From: Mycteria americana
Taxonomy: Eukaryota > Chordata > Aves > Ciconiiformes > Ciconiidae
NCBI RefSeq assembly: GCF_035582795.1
Contig: NC_134383.1
Location: forward strand, 2,363,501-2,427,500
Direction of reading: 5' to 3'
Length of the DNA: 64,000 nucleotides
Under the pieces are notes generated by a model. That model was given only the letters and a program-made list of their open reading frames with translations. It searched no databases and was not told where the DNA came from. Shown here in pieces: positions 51,460 to 62,641 of this stretch. Numbering within the stretch: the stretch's first letter is position 1; each line of letters begins with the position of its first letter. The position numbers were made by a program, and so were the translations under genes.

Positions 51460-54300
51460 AAAACTCCTTCTACCGTTCCTTTCAAACGTGCTTGGTAAAA
51501 GATCTAACTATCTTTTACTACGCATCAGGGGAAGAAGTGTAGTCGTTTTATGCGTTTTACCCATTCAACCAAGGGCCACCTTTTCCTTTAATCCTTTATC
51601 AAGAAATCCTGCCTATGCCTTCCCCTCTGCTTTAGAATAACAGAGTAGTCCTCAGCTTCTTGCTTTACTTCACTACATACGAGGCACATGCTGTTTGGTG
51701 GTGTGGTATTGCATTTCAAAGGTTTGGGTATGCATGTTTGGAAACAAAAGATGCAGTCCTCTGCTATGAACCTGGGTATCTCTTCTGCACGGGCCAGCTA
51801 GAACTATAAACCATATGAAAAAAAAGGATGAGAAAAAGTCACTCTTAAATACATTCCTCTAAGTGCTTTACTGGAGGGACAAGGAAATCACTGTGATTCC
51901 CCCACCCCAATCCCTAAGGTTGATATGTGTGCTTATTTACTTAAGTTGACATTCCTCAGTTGTTTGTACAGTAAGTCTTTTCAAAGTGGTGAAAAAGAGC
52001 CTTGGAGGTAAGCCAAATGTTTTGACTGCACAATAAAATCTTGCACAAAAAAGTGCAAGAGCCAGTTCTTCCCATTGTTTACCTAGTTTTAACACATTTA
52101 TTACATTTATTATTTCTGTGGCTAGTGCAAGGGGAAAGAATGCCTTGACAGGAGTTGGTAGGTTTGAATGAAGCACTTCATATTCTAGACTACTTACAAA
52201 AAGTTACTTCAGTGTTTTTACAATCAGTGTTTTTGGATTTGTTTATTTGATGCTGTCTGATCAACAAGTTTTCGTGCATTCTGCTGTGACTGTCTCCTCC
52301 TGTGTATTGTATACAGAGGCTAGGCACATAGCTCCAGGCTGAAGAATTCATACAGATGCTGGGCTCCTAAAGGTTAGATGCAGTGATGGTGAATGTCAGT
52401 GTACATGTTACTTTGTGCATCTGGCCAAAAATTTTACACCAGTCACAAAGCCAAGTAAATTAGATCTTGACGGTAGTAAAGTAGCTAGTTGTTATTTTCA
52501 GAAAGTAAAATGCCTTTATTTCTAAAAATGTAGATAAAACTGGTCAGAACATTCATACACAGAAAGCATTTTAGGAAAACAAACAAAAAATTTACTAAGA
52601 TACAGACCAAAATGAAACAGGAAGGAAAGTGACAACCTGCATTTCACAAAATTAGTGGCATAGAAGAGGACATTTTAAAACTGTTTACTAGAGAAGAGAA
52701 GAGAAAGAATGAAATTCTTTGCCACATCTTCCTCTGTTGTATTGTAATTACCTTTATTCTTATTCTCACTTTTCTTTAAAGGTAGGAGATGCTATTTTAC
52801 TTTTGAAGAGGATATCATCATCAGTTTTAAAATAAAAATGTTTTAGTGCTTATTTCTTAGAATTTATTCCTTCCATTGGCAACCATCCCAACAGCAGTAA
52901 AATTACTGAAATACTAGACTTTACAGTTCAAGTCCTAGTCAATACAGGTGACTTCCACCTAACTTTTATTTTCTAATTTTTTCCCCTGGCACACTGCTAG
53001 AACTGAAGATATGGAGACAATTTGTGGCCTGCAGAGCAATAGTCCATTCAGATGTATCTCTTTTCTGCCACTATAAATAGAAACTTTACGATAGAAGAAA
53101 AGGGATGGGTGCACTTATAGGTAAATGGAATGGGTATAGCAAATTTGTGACCATCACTATTCTTTTGTTTTATATGTTAAAAGTATACATTGTTTTATCC
53201 ATTAAAAGGACTGAGAGTGTGACATACTCTCAGTCACTATGTCAGAAAGCTAAAGAATATGAAGTTTATCTGCCTGGCTGTTAACTGTATGAGGTTGAGG
53301 ATATGAACAAAGCTAAAACCAATTATTCTTCTGGAGTTCTTGGAGGGGGTTGTGTATTGACATTAGAGGCAGAGTGCAGCCCTGGGCTAGTTGTAAATTA
53401 ACCCTGAAGTGTATAAAACAGGGGATGGAACCTCTCAGGTGCAGAAGCTGGCTGGTCTTTAATGTTTTGGGGTTTTTTTGGGTTCAGGGTTTTTTTTTGT
53501 AAAATGACTGTTGTTATTCCCAAGGGAAATACATCTTTTCTTCTTCACTTTTCTGTGTGTCACTCTTGAAAGAGAATAGCTGTGAAATCAAGCTCATAAT
53601 TGAACCAGAGTTAAAATAAAGTTAAAACACCATAAGCAAATCACTACTACTGCAAAATAAACTACCTCCCAAGTTCTCTAGGAACCTACGCAATTCCAGC
53701 TCAAGATGCAAAAGATAAAGGCCTTTCCAAGGGGCAGTCAAAGGTGGACTACGTTTTGGGTATTTTGTAAGTTCTATCTTTTATAGACGGAACCTGTAAA
53801 GATCAGTCTGTGTAGACTTAATATAACTTTTATGGCTTAATGCCCAGTAACAGCGTGCATGATCTAGTCTTAGTCACTTCCCTATTCAAAAATTAGAAAC
53901 AGAAAATCAAATGACTCTGTGATAGTAAGATAATTCTTGCAGGCCCAAGAGAATAGAACTAATTTGATGAAGTATGTTCATGGAGCTACTTATTAGCATT
54001 CTTCTAGAATGAGAAAATGGTAATGAGTTATTATTTATTCCAGTGTAACATCACGTAAGTCAATGAAAAGTTGTGTAAAATAACAGAACTTGAAGGATGC
54101 TCCATGTTATTCTAAATAATGATAAAAGGCAACAGAGGAGGAGACCAATTATTTTAAAAAGCAATTTTTCACCAGGTAGTGAAACATGCCAGCCCTATTA
54201 TAGTATTGTGCACTAGAAGAGAACTATCCCAAGAGCTTCCTTGCCTTACAGAGTAAGAAGCATTGTTCTTAATGCTGAATCCTCTCCATGTGTTTTTGGC
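51460..54300. other. Probable IL18 intron 1 (5' UTR intron), nothing else recognised
   Basis: AT-rich sequence without recognised coding exons or repeats. A 10-bp-stem inverted repeat (gactgagagt / actctcagtc) lies at 53209-53235. Its status as an intron depends on the CpG island being the IL18 start. Confidence 0.5.
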
Positions 54301-54309
54301 AGAGTGAAG

Positions 54310-57300
54310 ATGAGTGGTGAAGAGATTCTTGTGTGTGCAGTACAACTTGGAGAAAACTTCTGCCTCTATTTTGCAGGTAATTACCACCCACTGCTGAAAG
54401 AGACACACTGTGTCTTCTTTCTGCATAGATCAAAATCTGATAGACAATTCAATTGTCTTTCCTTGGGCTGGCATCCCTGGTTTTGTGGAATCCTGTCCCC
54501 CTCCCCCCCCCCCCCCCCCCATCCCCATGTTACCTGAGCAATTCTCAAAGCAGTTACAATCCCCACCCACTTAGAAGAATGGTAGTTCTTAGATTATGGA
54601 GCCAGGCTGTTCACTGCAAAAAGAATCTGGGTTTGAGACAGCTGTCCCAGTGTGTTAACGGGTCAGTACCATATTATTGCTGAACACCTTGAGCATTTAA
54701 TAACTTTTTCTGTTTGAATACTGATTAAAAACAATTCCTTTATCAGTCTGATTTCACCTAATTTTCCCATAAGCTTCAGTTCGAAGTATTGTTAGCCAAG
54801 TATCTGAGTCAGTGGAATATTTGTTGCTTCATACAATACATTCCCGTAAAGGACACTCAGAAGGGTTGGAGTACTGTGGGGTGGACTTGGAATAAGTGGA
54901 TAACTTCAAATCTTACAGGATAAACTTAGTCAGAAAACAGTCTCTTCTTTGGAAGCAGTTTGTAATGACTTTCTTGTCCTTTTGCTCACTTAGAATAAAG
55001 GTGCTGATGAAAACAAAAATTTGCATGCCATCTATTCTTTGGTTATAGGCTTCAACTGATGAGAGCTGCTTACCCTTAAGTAACCCTAAATCATTTTGCA
55101 TGCCTCTTGGCTTGGTGGTAACTCCAGTTCTCAAATGACTGGTGATTTCATCATTCTGTTGAGTTTGCTATGCTCACAAAACACACTCTGTAGTTAGAAC
55201 AGCTCAGCTTGGTGAGTTAGTGACACTGGGGAGTACAACTGGAAATGCGTAGGTGGCTGGCTGGCTTCCAATCTTGCAGAACAAAACTGGGTAGAAAGTG
55301 GTTTCTTTTGTGGGGGCAGAGCTTAATGTTGTTTTTTCTTTCCTTTTTTTCCTCACTTGGAACCAAGATGATGATGGTAAGCCGAAAGCTCATTGTTTAT
55401 TAACTTCATTATCAATTTTACCTGAACTAACCTGTTCTTACTAACACACTTACTAACACTTACTAACACACTTACTAACCCACAAATGCTTTGTGTGCCT
55501 TAGAGAACAAGTTTTCAAACTGATAATGGCTACTGTAAAAAAAGAGAGCTACAGCTCACCTTCTCCTTCTGAAGTTGATGTTGCTTTATTTCCTCCTAAG
55601 GTACAGGCTAGTGGCTTCCCTAACAGAGGGACCTTTTAATGCAATTCTAATTGTTGGGCAAAAAAGAGAACTGTTGCTTCTGAACTCTCGTTAACAGATA
55701 CAGTAGCTTCTCTTGCTTATATATAGGCTGCTGTATTCTGGGAAATCCTTCTGTCTTGCCTGGGTTGTTACAAGCCAGGAAAGAATGCCATGGCCTCCAT
55801 TTTGTTTGAGATTGCCATTCTAAGAACTTATTTCACCTGGTGTCCTTGATGACAAGATTAAGCCTGTAGTGAACTGTTAAGATCTGAGGAGATTACAGCT
55901 AAAATATGTGACCCTCTTTGCTTAATATTTCTACAGGGCTGGAATGTGATGCCTTTTGTAAGGAAAAAATTCTCCACAGAGTCCTTCGAAATGTAAATAG
56001 CCAGTTGCTTGTGGTTCGACCAGATTTAAACATGGCAGCTTTTGAAGATGTGACAGATGAGGAGATGAAATCTGGTACACCATTTTTCAAATATATACTA
56101 TAACCATTACACTGTTTTTTTATTCTAGGTGTGCCTTCGTTCTTTGTAAGCACTGACTCTAAATGATGAGACTGAGAATAAAAGACTTAAACTTCATATG
56201 TAAGAATAAAGCTAAGAGAGCTGAAATTGTACGTCTTGTGCATTGGTAATGGATTAGATTGCTGGATTAGACTGAGGCCTGCAGGATGTCCCATGCAGAA
56301 AAGGGCTGCTAAGATTTTTGGTTAGCTCTGACCACAAACTAAATTCTTAATCCTGGGTTTTTTTTGTTGTTGTTGGATTGCAAAAAATCATTTTTAGGTT
56401 TAAACAGACAACGTATTTAGCATTAAAGGCTCTTACTTTCTTCTAACAGCAGTAGTTAACAATTTACTTATGGCTTTGGCTTTGATTTTTTGGGGGGGGG
56501 CCTGAGCAATTCATTCAGAATTATACTTGTTGAACATATTTATTTACAGATCACATATATACAGATATAATCTGATTTACAGGTGACTGCAAATCCAGTT
56601 CTCACTTTATGCATGCATGTAAAAGGATTTGAACATCCTACCCATACTAACTGGTAACTTCACATGCTTTCCTGCAAATTAAAAATCTTGGTTATTGAGT
56701 GATTGCAGAGAGTCAAATATGTGCTACCAGCAGTCATAAAAATTCAAGTCCTGGCTCTCCTGTCAGGAAAAGTATCCTGGGAAGACAGCAGTTGCCAGTA
56801 GAATGGTAAGACATGGTATGGTTAAGTTGTTGCAACTCTCTCCTGAGCAGACTATTAATAAAAAACAATTTATATTTAGGCAATGGAATGCACTTCAACA
56901 TTCACTATTACAAAACTACCACACCTTCAGCAGGGATGCCTGTTGCATTCAGCGTCCAGGTAGAAGATAAAAGTTATTACATGTGTTGTGAGAAAGAATG
57001 TGGAAAAATGATAGTTCGATTTAGGGTAAGTATCTGCTTTCTATACCTTATGTATATATATAAGTAGTGGGCAAAATTCAGAATTGAAACATGCGTGAGC
57101 TGAAACAAAACTGCTCAGGTCTTGTGCTGGGACTAACCCATTCCCTTTTTCTTCCTCAGGAAGGAGAAGTTCCCAAAGAAATTCCTGGTGAAAGTAACGT
57201 AATCTTTTTCAAAAAGACATTTACATCTTGTAGCTCCAGAGCATTTAAGTTTGAATACTCACTAGAACAAGGAATGTTCTTGGCCTTTGAGGAAGAAGGC

Positions 57301-57375
57301 TGCTTAAGAAAATTAATTCTGAAGAAACTGTCAAGAGAAGATGAAGTAGATGAAACCATGAAGATAAGTTTCTAA
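54310..57375 (+). CDS. IL18: Interleukin-18 precursor, five coding exons including a 9-nt microexon
   Basis: IL-18 is an IL-1-family cytokine made as a cytosolic precursor and released after caspase-1 cleavage; it drives interferon-gamma production. Coding exons: 54310-54376, 55368-55376, 55937-56074, 56880-57025 and 57160-57375, in total 576 nt (191 aa). All borders are GT-AG with consistent phase. The product matches avian IL-18 closely: MSGEEILVCAVQLGENF, then LECDAFCKEKILHRVLRNVN, SVQVEDKSYYMCCEK and KTFTSCSSRAFKFEYSLEQG. The expected caspase site is after D30 (LECD|AF), giving a mature chain of about 161 residues. The microexon adds an Asp-rich D-D-D segment, where mammals have an acidic EDD stretch. 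There is no signal peptide, as usual. The C terminus (DETMKISF, then TAA) is several residues shorter than the chicken protein as I remember it (198 aa). A splice acceptor lies 7 nt before the ATG. Confidence 0.96.
54497..54530 (+). repeat. Poly-C tract in an IL18 intron
   Basis: A nearly pure run of about 30 cytosines with a single t interruption and an at near its end. It could vary in length between individuals and could form an i-motif or, on the other strand, a G-quadruplex. It begins 121 bp after the first coding exon. Confidence 0.85.
54890..55545 (+). repeat. Diverged tandem duplication around the IL18 microexon
   Basis: Two colinear segments, roughly 54890-55150 and 55240-55545, share ordered blocks: caaatcttacag / ccaatcttgcag, a pyrimidine tract then ctcactt, a 9-nt exon-like segment, and further on caaatcattttgcatgcct / caaatgctttgtgtgcctt. 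The second copy holds the functional microexon atgatgatg with a gtaagc donor. The first has gtgctgatg followed by aaaac and no donor. The alignment was made by eye. Confidence 0.6.
55440..55487 (+). repeat. Short tandem repeat, acttactaacac units
   Basis: About four imperfect copies of an acttactaacac unit within the second duplicated segment of the IL18 intron. It is a simple minisatellite-like array without other features. Confidence 0.8.
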
Positions 57376-57538
57376 CTTCAGTCAGAAGGAAGTCACAATC
57401 TATGACATACTTCTACAGTCTTAAAATATATTTTGGCTTTTTATAAAACAAATCTTACTCTTTCTTCATCCAAGGCAAGGCAGTTCTATGTTTTTAGCTA
57501 CCATAAGTCAGTACAAAAATGAGCACCTTACAAAGGAA

Positions 57539-57544
57539 AATAAA
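57539..57544 (+). terminator. IL18 poly(A) signal (AATAAA)
   Basis: Canonical AATAAA 164 bases after the IL18 stop codon. Cleavage is expected 10-30 bases later, at or just inside the solo LTR that begins at 57557. The LTR start (tgtcctggtttc) provides the GU-rich sequence found downstream of cleavage sites. Confidence 0.7.
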
Positions 57545-57556
57545 TTCAAATTCTTG

Positions 57557-59331
57557 TGTCCTGGTTTCAGCTGGGATAGAGTTAATTTTCTTCCTAGTAG
57601 CTAATATAGTGCTGTGTTTTGGATTTAGTATGAGAATAATGCTGATAACACACTGATGTTTTAGTTGTTGCTAAGTCATGTTTGCACTAGTCAAGGGCTT
57701 TTCAGCTTCCCATGCTCTGCCGGGTGCACAAGAAGCTGGGAGGGGGCACAGCCAAGAGAGTTGAGCCAAACTGGCCAAAAGGCTATTCCATACCATATGG
57801 CGTCATGCTCAGTATAGAAACTGGGGGGAGTTGGCTGGGGGGCAGCGATTGCTGCTTGGGGACTGGCTGGGCGTTGGTCAGCAGGTGGTGTTGTATTAAG
57901 GGTTACTGTCGCATACAAATAAGAGTCTGAGGAGTGGCTGGGGGGGAACCCTCCCGTTGAGTCAGGAGGTTCAGACAGGACCCCCTTGCTTTCTAAACTC
58001 CTTCTCAGAGAGGAGTCTAGGTGCAGCTAGGTCCAGTCTTAGTCTCAGACCTGGTCAACGGTTTATTTTCTAAGGACTGTGTGTGTAGCTACTTATTAGT
58101 TCAGGGCTTTCGCTAAGGCGACAGCATTAATTTTTACACCCCCCAGTCTGGACGTGTTGAAGGAACTGCCACGGCCAGAGCAGTGAAGAGTGCAGTTTAT
58201 TAGAGCAACAGACACACAGATTCTTTGGATTACCGGTGATAAATTAACTGTCTGCAAAGCACATACAAATACCAAGAATATGAGTATGAATAACACGGCC
58301 GGACACGACGTGTATATCAAGAATATGAGTAACAGGGCCGGACACAAACATGTTAAAAGATAATAAAGCGACTCTATAGGGGGAGGCACTTGGTATAACC
58401 AAGTGTTCGACTCTTACCCAAAGGCGTCCCGATGGGGGGGAAGAGAGGCTCAGCCCGTTGACTGATCCCAAACGTCAGAGTGATACACGATGGTGTCTTC
58501 CCTAACATTCTCTTTCTCTTAAGCTATTTTATACTATTTTTCACCTTTCAGGTGGAGCTTGAGTGACTCTAGTCATACATACCTTTATTTAGGATTGGTG
58601 TAAAGTTTTCTTGCTTCGCTTTTAAAGGTATAAGCTAGAAAAATTCAGTGCGCAAGCTCAGTGAGGGGTGGTTGCACCTTGGAGGCGGGTAGCTTTTGGG
58701 ATGGAGGTGTTTTTTGGTATTATAATGATGTTATAATGAGCAAAGTTCACCAAAAGGACAGCATTTTGTCAAAAACGTGGCAGGCTGTTGGCCCAGGGTA
58801 GTAAATATGCAGCTTATCAGTTCCATGACACCTTTAAGTTCCCCTATTATTGCAGAGCCTGGCCGCAGCATCTCCACACCGCTCCACCCTCTGGGCAGTG
58901 CCTCTTAGAGTCAGCACACCAAGTTCCCTGGCGTTACCAACATCTAAGGTTGCAGGCCTAGGGAACTCCCATGCAATGGATTCCTTACATGTCAGCTGCA
59001 TTCCACCTGGGAAGCTTCTTCAATGCTGTGCCTTACCTAAAAGTGTGAATATAAGTTCTAATTTTTAAGTCACCTCAGCCATTATCCCACAGGTGGTGAG
59101 CAGTTGCATCACTTGGTTTTTTTCTCCTGAGTTTTGTTCCTCTCTTGCTCTCTTTGTGTTTTACTTTTCATTACAATTTATTATAATTTTTGTTCCAATT
59201 ATTAAACTGTTCTTATCTCAACCCACGAGTTTTCTTACTTTTGGTCTCCTGATTCTCTCCATCCCACCGGGGGGGAGGGGGAGGGAGAAGCTGTGTGGTA
59301 CTTGATTGCCGACTGAAGCTAAACCATGACA
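57557..59331 (+). mobile_element. Solo LTR (family copy 4) split by a nested LTR, just after IL18
   Basis: Fossil LTR of the same family as 44465-45075, in the same orientation. It begins TGTCCTGGTTTCAG and ends AAACCATGACA, flanked by TCTTG at 57552-57556 and 59332-59336. Its own sequence occupies 57557-57888 and 59092-59331; the rest is another LTR inserted into it. No internal viral genes remain. Without the insert it is about 570 bp and looks whole as a solo LTR. Confidence 0.95.
57889..59091 (-). mobile_element. Nested 1.2-kb solo LTR of a different retroviral family
   Basis: Inserted in the older LTR with flanking GGTGG at 57884-57888 and 59092-59096; the exact edges are ambiguous by one base. 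On the minus strand it starts TGTGGGATAATGG and ends AATACAACA. It has a TATA box (TATAAAA) at 58533-58527 and an AATAAA signal at 58201-58196, in correct U3-R-U5 order. No coding remains are attached. The 5-bp duplication suggests an ERVL-like element. It must be younger than the LTR it interrupts. Confidence 0.85.
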
Positions 59332-59336
59332 TCTTG

Positions 59337-61950
59337 GCAAAAAGAAGCAGAAGAATGTTTTCCAGTCAGGTAAAAGGAAAGATAATTACACAAGGAAGAA
59401 ATTAGAATGTGCATGCCTATATAGTCCTCTATAGTTTGATCCCTAAGATCTTTGCTGCCTGTTGATCATACAGCTTTTGAATTTGGTGTCTCATAGATGA
59501 AGTAGACCTATTTTGGGGAGGGAGAGAAAACTGCTTAAAATAACAGATTTCATAAGCAGACCATGTGCCTGGCCAATAAACACCTTGAGATTACTTTTTT
59601 GTATCAAGATTATTTCCTGAGTGTCTTCATCAATCTCAGTTACAGTGACATTCTCACCTTCAGCTGAAGTAGAAACAACAGAAAATTTTTAACTTGCTGG
59701 AAATGTTTGCTTAGAAAACTGCTAACTTACCTGAACAATTAAAGTTCTAATAAAGCTGTTTGTCCTCAGAGGGCTCAAGAAAAAAAAATTATGCTTTTAT
59801 GTAAAGGTTTTTAAAAGTTAACAGTAATTTGTAGGTTAGTGATGAAATAAAACAGATACTTGTCCTTCTAACAATTCAAACAAATGCAGGTATAGCTGGC
59901 TCCCATAAGGACCCTATCTTATTCTGTGTCATCATGCAGCATACATTGGGGTCCAGCTGTGAACTTCATTTCACATTCGGAGCTGAGCAAGCACTGGATT
60001 TCACCAAAACCAAAATTAATGCAATGCATTCGGAATATTTAATATTGAGGAAATTGATATGGCATATATTATTCTTTTCTTCTACATATGATGTAAGTGT
60101 TGGTCGTCTTCTTCTGTTCCAACTCCAGGTAGTGATAACCTGAACATTGGTTGCAGCTGAGGTCCTGGGTCTTCAACTTGCCATGCAGAAGAGCTGGTAC
60201 AACTGTCCTACCCCATACAGGCAGAAGTAATCAGAGAAAACAGGAAGGCCTCTGTCATGAAATCTGTCATGAAATGGAGGAAAATCCTCAAACTTGCAGA
60301 AGAGATAAGACAAGTCTCAAGACTTGTTTTGTTAAAACCCAAACTAAAACTGTAATTTCAAGGGCTTTAAAAAAAGCAGAGAGACATGAAACTGCTGTGA
60401 TAACCCTGACTGTCTCAGCTTTTCATGTTATGCTGCCCCTGCCATTTCACCTATCTAGCTGCTACAGTAGCACCTAGGGGCAGTAAGAAACCAATTATTT
60501 AGAATCAGGTACAGCCACCACTGAGTGCACTATCGCTTAGGAAGAATTCACTGGAGGGGCTTAAACTCAAGAATGTATTTAACACATCCGGATACCCAGT
60601 AGGACTGAGTCCTAGTTTTATATACCTGATGAATGTTCAAAAACAGGATTAGACAAAATGGTTACAGCCATTGCAATAATTAAGAACAAAAGTTAACAGT
60701 ATTTACAGGGAACTGATTCAATTTCAACAGGACTGAGGAAAACATGTGATTCACAGAGAAAGCTGTGGTCATTACCTTACAATTCTTGCTTCAAAAACAT
60801 AATGAACTGGTCTCAGAGTTGCTAGCCCCTAACATTGTAGGTCTGGACTACTACTACATTCCCAGAGCTCTTATATAATTCATTTCTCACACAAGGTATC
60901 TTAAACAAATACCACATACAGATGCATCTTGCGTTTGGTCTCAAAAGAGGAAATGTCAAACACTTTCTAAGATATATGCTCAGATTGTACAGAGATACCA
61001 ATGACTCATACATATGCATCTTCCTCACTATGACAAAGTAACGAATGTTACATTGATACCTAAATCAGACCACATGAGGCAGAAGCAACCATCTCAATTC
61101 TGACCACAAGATTAGCAAAACAAAAGTGGCCAGCTACAGGGTACTTCTCATGGTTACATGAATAAGTAATTAAATAAATAAATAAAAATTCCAATCCAGA
61201 TTTAAAAAAAATCAAATCAGAAAGTCATGTAGAATTCAAGCAGCAACTTGTTCATTCTGTTTATTGCATAATCAGACTGATGGTAACACACAGTTCTCTT
61301 CCTCTTACTAATTATAGTACCACAGAAGTACCATTAGAATGTGGAAACCATTAATCATTCCTTACTGCTATGAAAGTCAAAAAAGATAAAGGAGAGAAGA
61401 AAGTTAAAAAACAGACTATCAGTGTGTGTCCCCCCCCAATGCTCTAAAACCTAAAGACATAGAAAAGAACACTGCCTCAGTCTCATGTCAAGCTATGACA
61501 GAAAGGGTATGTTTGTTGTCTTTTCAGTCACACAGGAAAATATGTAGCAGCATTTATTTAGAAAACAAACCCAAAAGTATGTTGCAGATGAACATACAGG
61601 TTCCAGGGAAACTATGAAAGCCATATGCTATTTATGGCTCCTAAAATTAATCTGCAAAAGTCTTTTTCTTCTAAGTCAGTTATTGCTGTATCTTCTAATG
61701 GACATTACTCTTGTATTAAGTCAAGTCTAAGTCACCTCTTTAAGTATTAAGGACAATACATATTCATAAAAATATTTTTTGTTTTATAACATCTAAATGA
61801 AGTAATGCAGAGTAAACAGTATGAACAGGAACATAACAGTATGAATTAGTATTTGAACTTGATTTTAGAAAAAAAAATCTGCAGAGAAAACATTTTAAGT
61901 AACCCAAAAGTAGTAAAAATCATTCAGAAACACACACACACAATTTCTGT
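59337..61950. other. Intergenic DNA between the convergent 3' ends of IL18 and SDHD
   Basis: No gene, RNA gene or clear repeat identified. Open frames of up to 108 codons (for example 60151-60477) show no family resemblance and no splice context. Confidence 0.55.
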
Positions 61951-61956
61951 AAATTC

Positions 61957-61962
61957 TTTATT
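61957..61962 (-). terminator. Candidate SDHD poly(A) signal (AATAAA)
   Basis: The minus strand reads AATAAA about 510 bases beyond the SDHD stop codon, implying a 3' UTR of roughly half a kilobase. A short (ca)n run lies just below it at about 61931-61942. Confidence 0.6.
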
Positions 61963-62473
61963 GTATGGATTAAGAAAAAAATATTCCCTTTTCTACATCA
62001 ACTCTCAGGGTCCAAAGAGTTACAGGGTGTGCCTTACATACAGTTCAGTTATTGTGATGTCAGAAATAAGAGTTCAATTTTCCACAAGTCAAGTTTGTTT
62101 TACAAAATAGGAAACCAAACAACAGTTATTTTAGAAAAACACTCATTAAAGCTGCCATTACAAGGAAAGTTACCTTCAGCTATGTAAGTCTGTCATTGGT
62201 GTAATTAATTCCTCCCAATTTACAGTGCAGCTTAAATCAACTCACTCTCACCCAGATGTTATCCACTTTAAATCTACTTTTTTTTGCTAACATTTTTACT
62301 GGTGTTGGCTATTTATTTCTAAAAGACTAGCTCTGAACTTGCTACAGTACGTACATATGTACATACTATGGACCCTTGGTTATCCATTTGTTTTGCATTA
62401 AACATGTTGGTAAAAATATGATGAAGCAGAGGCAGCAGTGAACAATCGTGCGTGTCAGGGACTCGGTCGCATC

Positions 62474-62639
62474 TTAGAGGCTCCACAGCATGGCAACAGC
62501 TTTGCAGATACCAACGTCGTAATAGTTGAAGTAGCAGAGGCCAGCGAAGGTAACGGCTGACAGTACATACAAACCTGTATTGGCCAGTTTAATTGGTATA
62601 TCTCCATGGACATAGTCAGTTACAACCTGTCCAAGACCC
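62474..62639 (-). CDS. SDHD: Succinate dehydrogenase complex subunit D, last coding exon (partial gene)
   Basis: SDHD is the small membrane anchor (CybS) of respiratory complex II in the mitochondrial inner membrane and helps form the quinone site. This exon encodes the last 54 residues plus TAA, starting one base into a codon shared with the upstream exon (W|G-L-G-Q-V-V). It matches the human C terminus closely: [13 protein letters not shown] and [20 protein letters not shown]. The Asp-Tyr pair in VTDYVHGD corresponds to the quinone-site residues D113 and Y114 of the human protein, and the last transmembrane helix is included. The acceptor (TGTAG) is at 62640-62641. Exons 1-3, with the targeting sequence and heme-ligand histidine, were not found up to 64000 and should lie to the right. 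Confidence 0.96.
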
Positions 62640-62641
62640 CT

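Noticed and set aside
50535-51460. Long open frames on both strands (up to 302 codons) in a GC-rich block
   Set aside because: Overlapping frames on both strands with Arg/Ala/Pro/Gly-rich translation are typical of a CpG island. No domain or conserved exon structure was seen.
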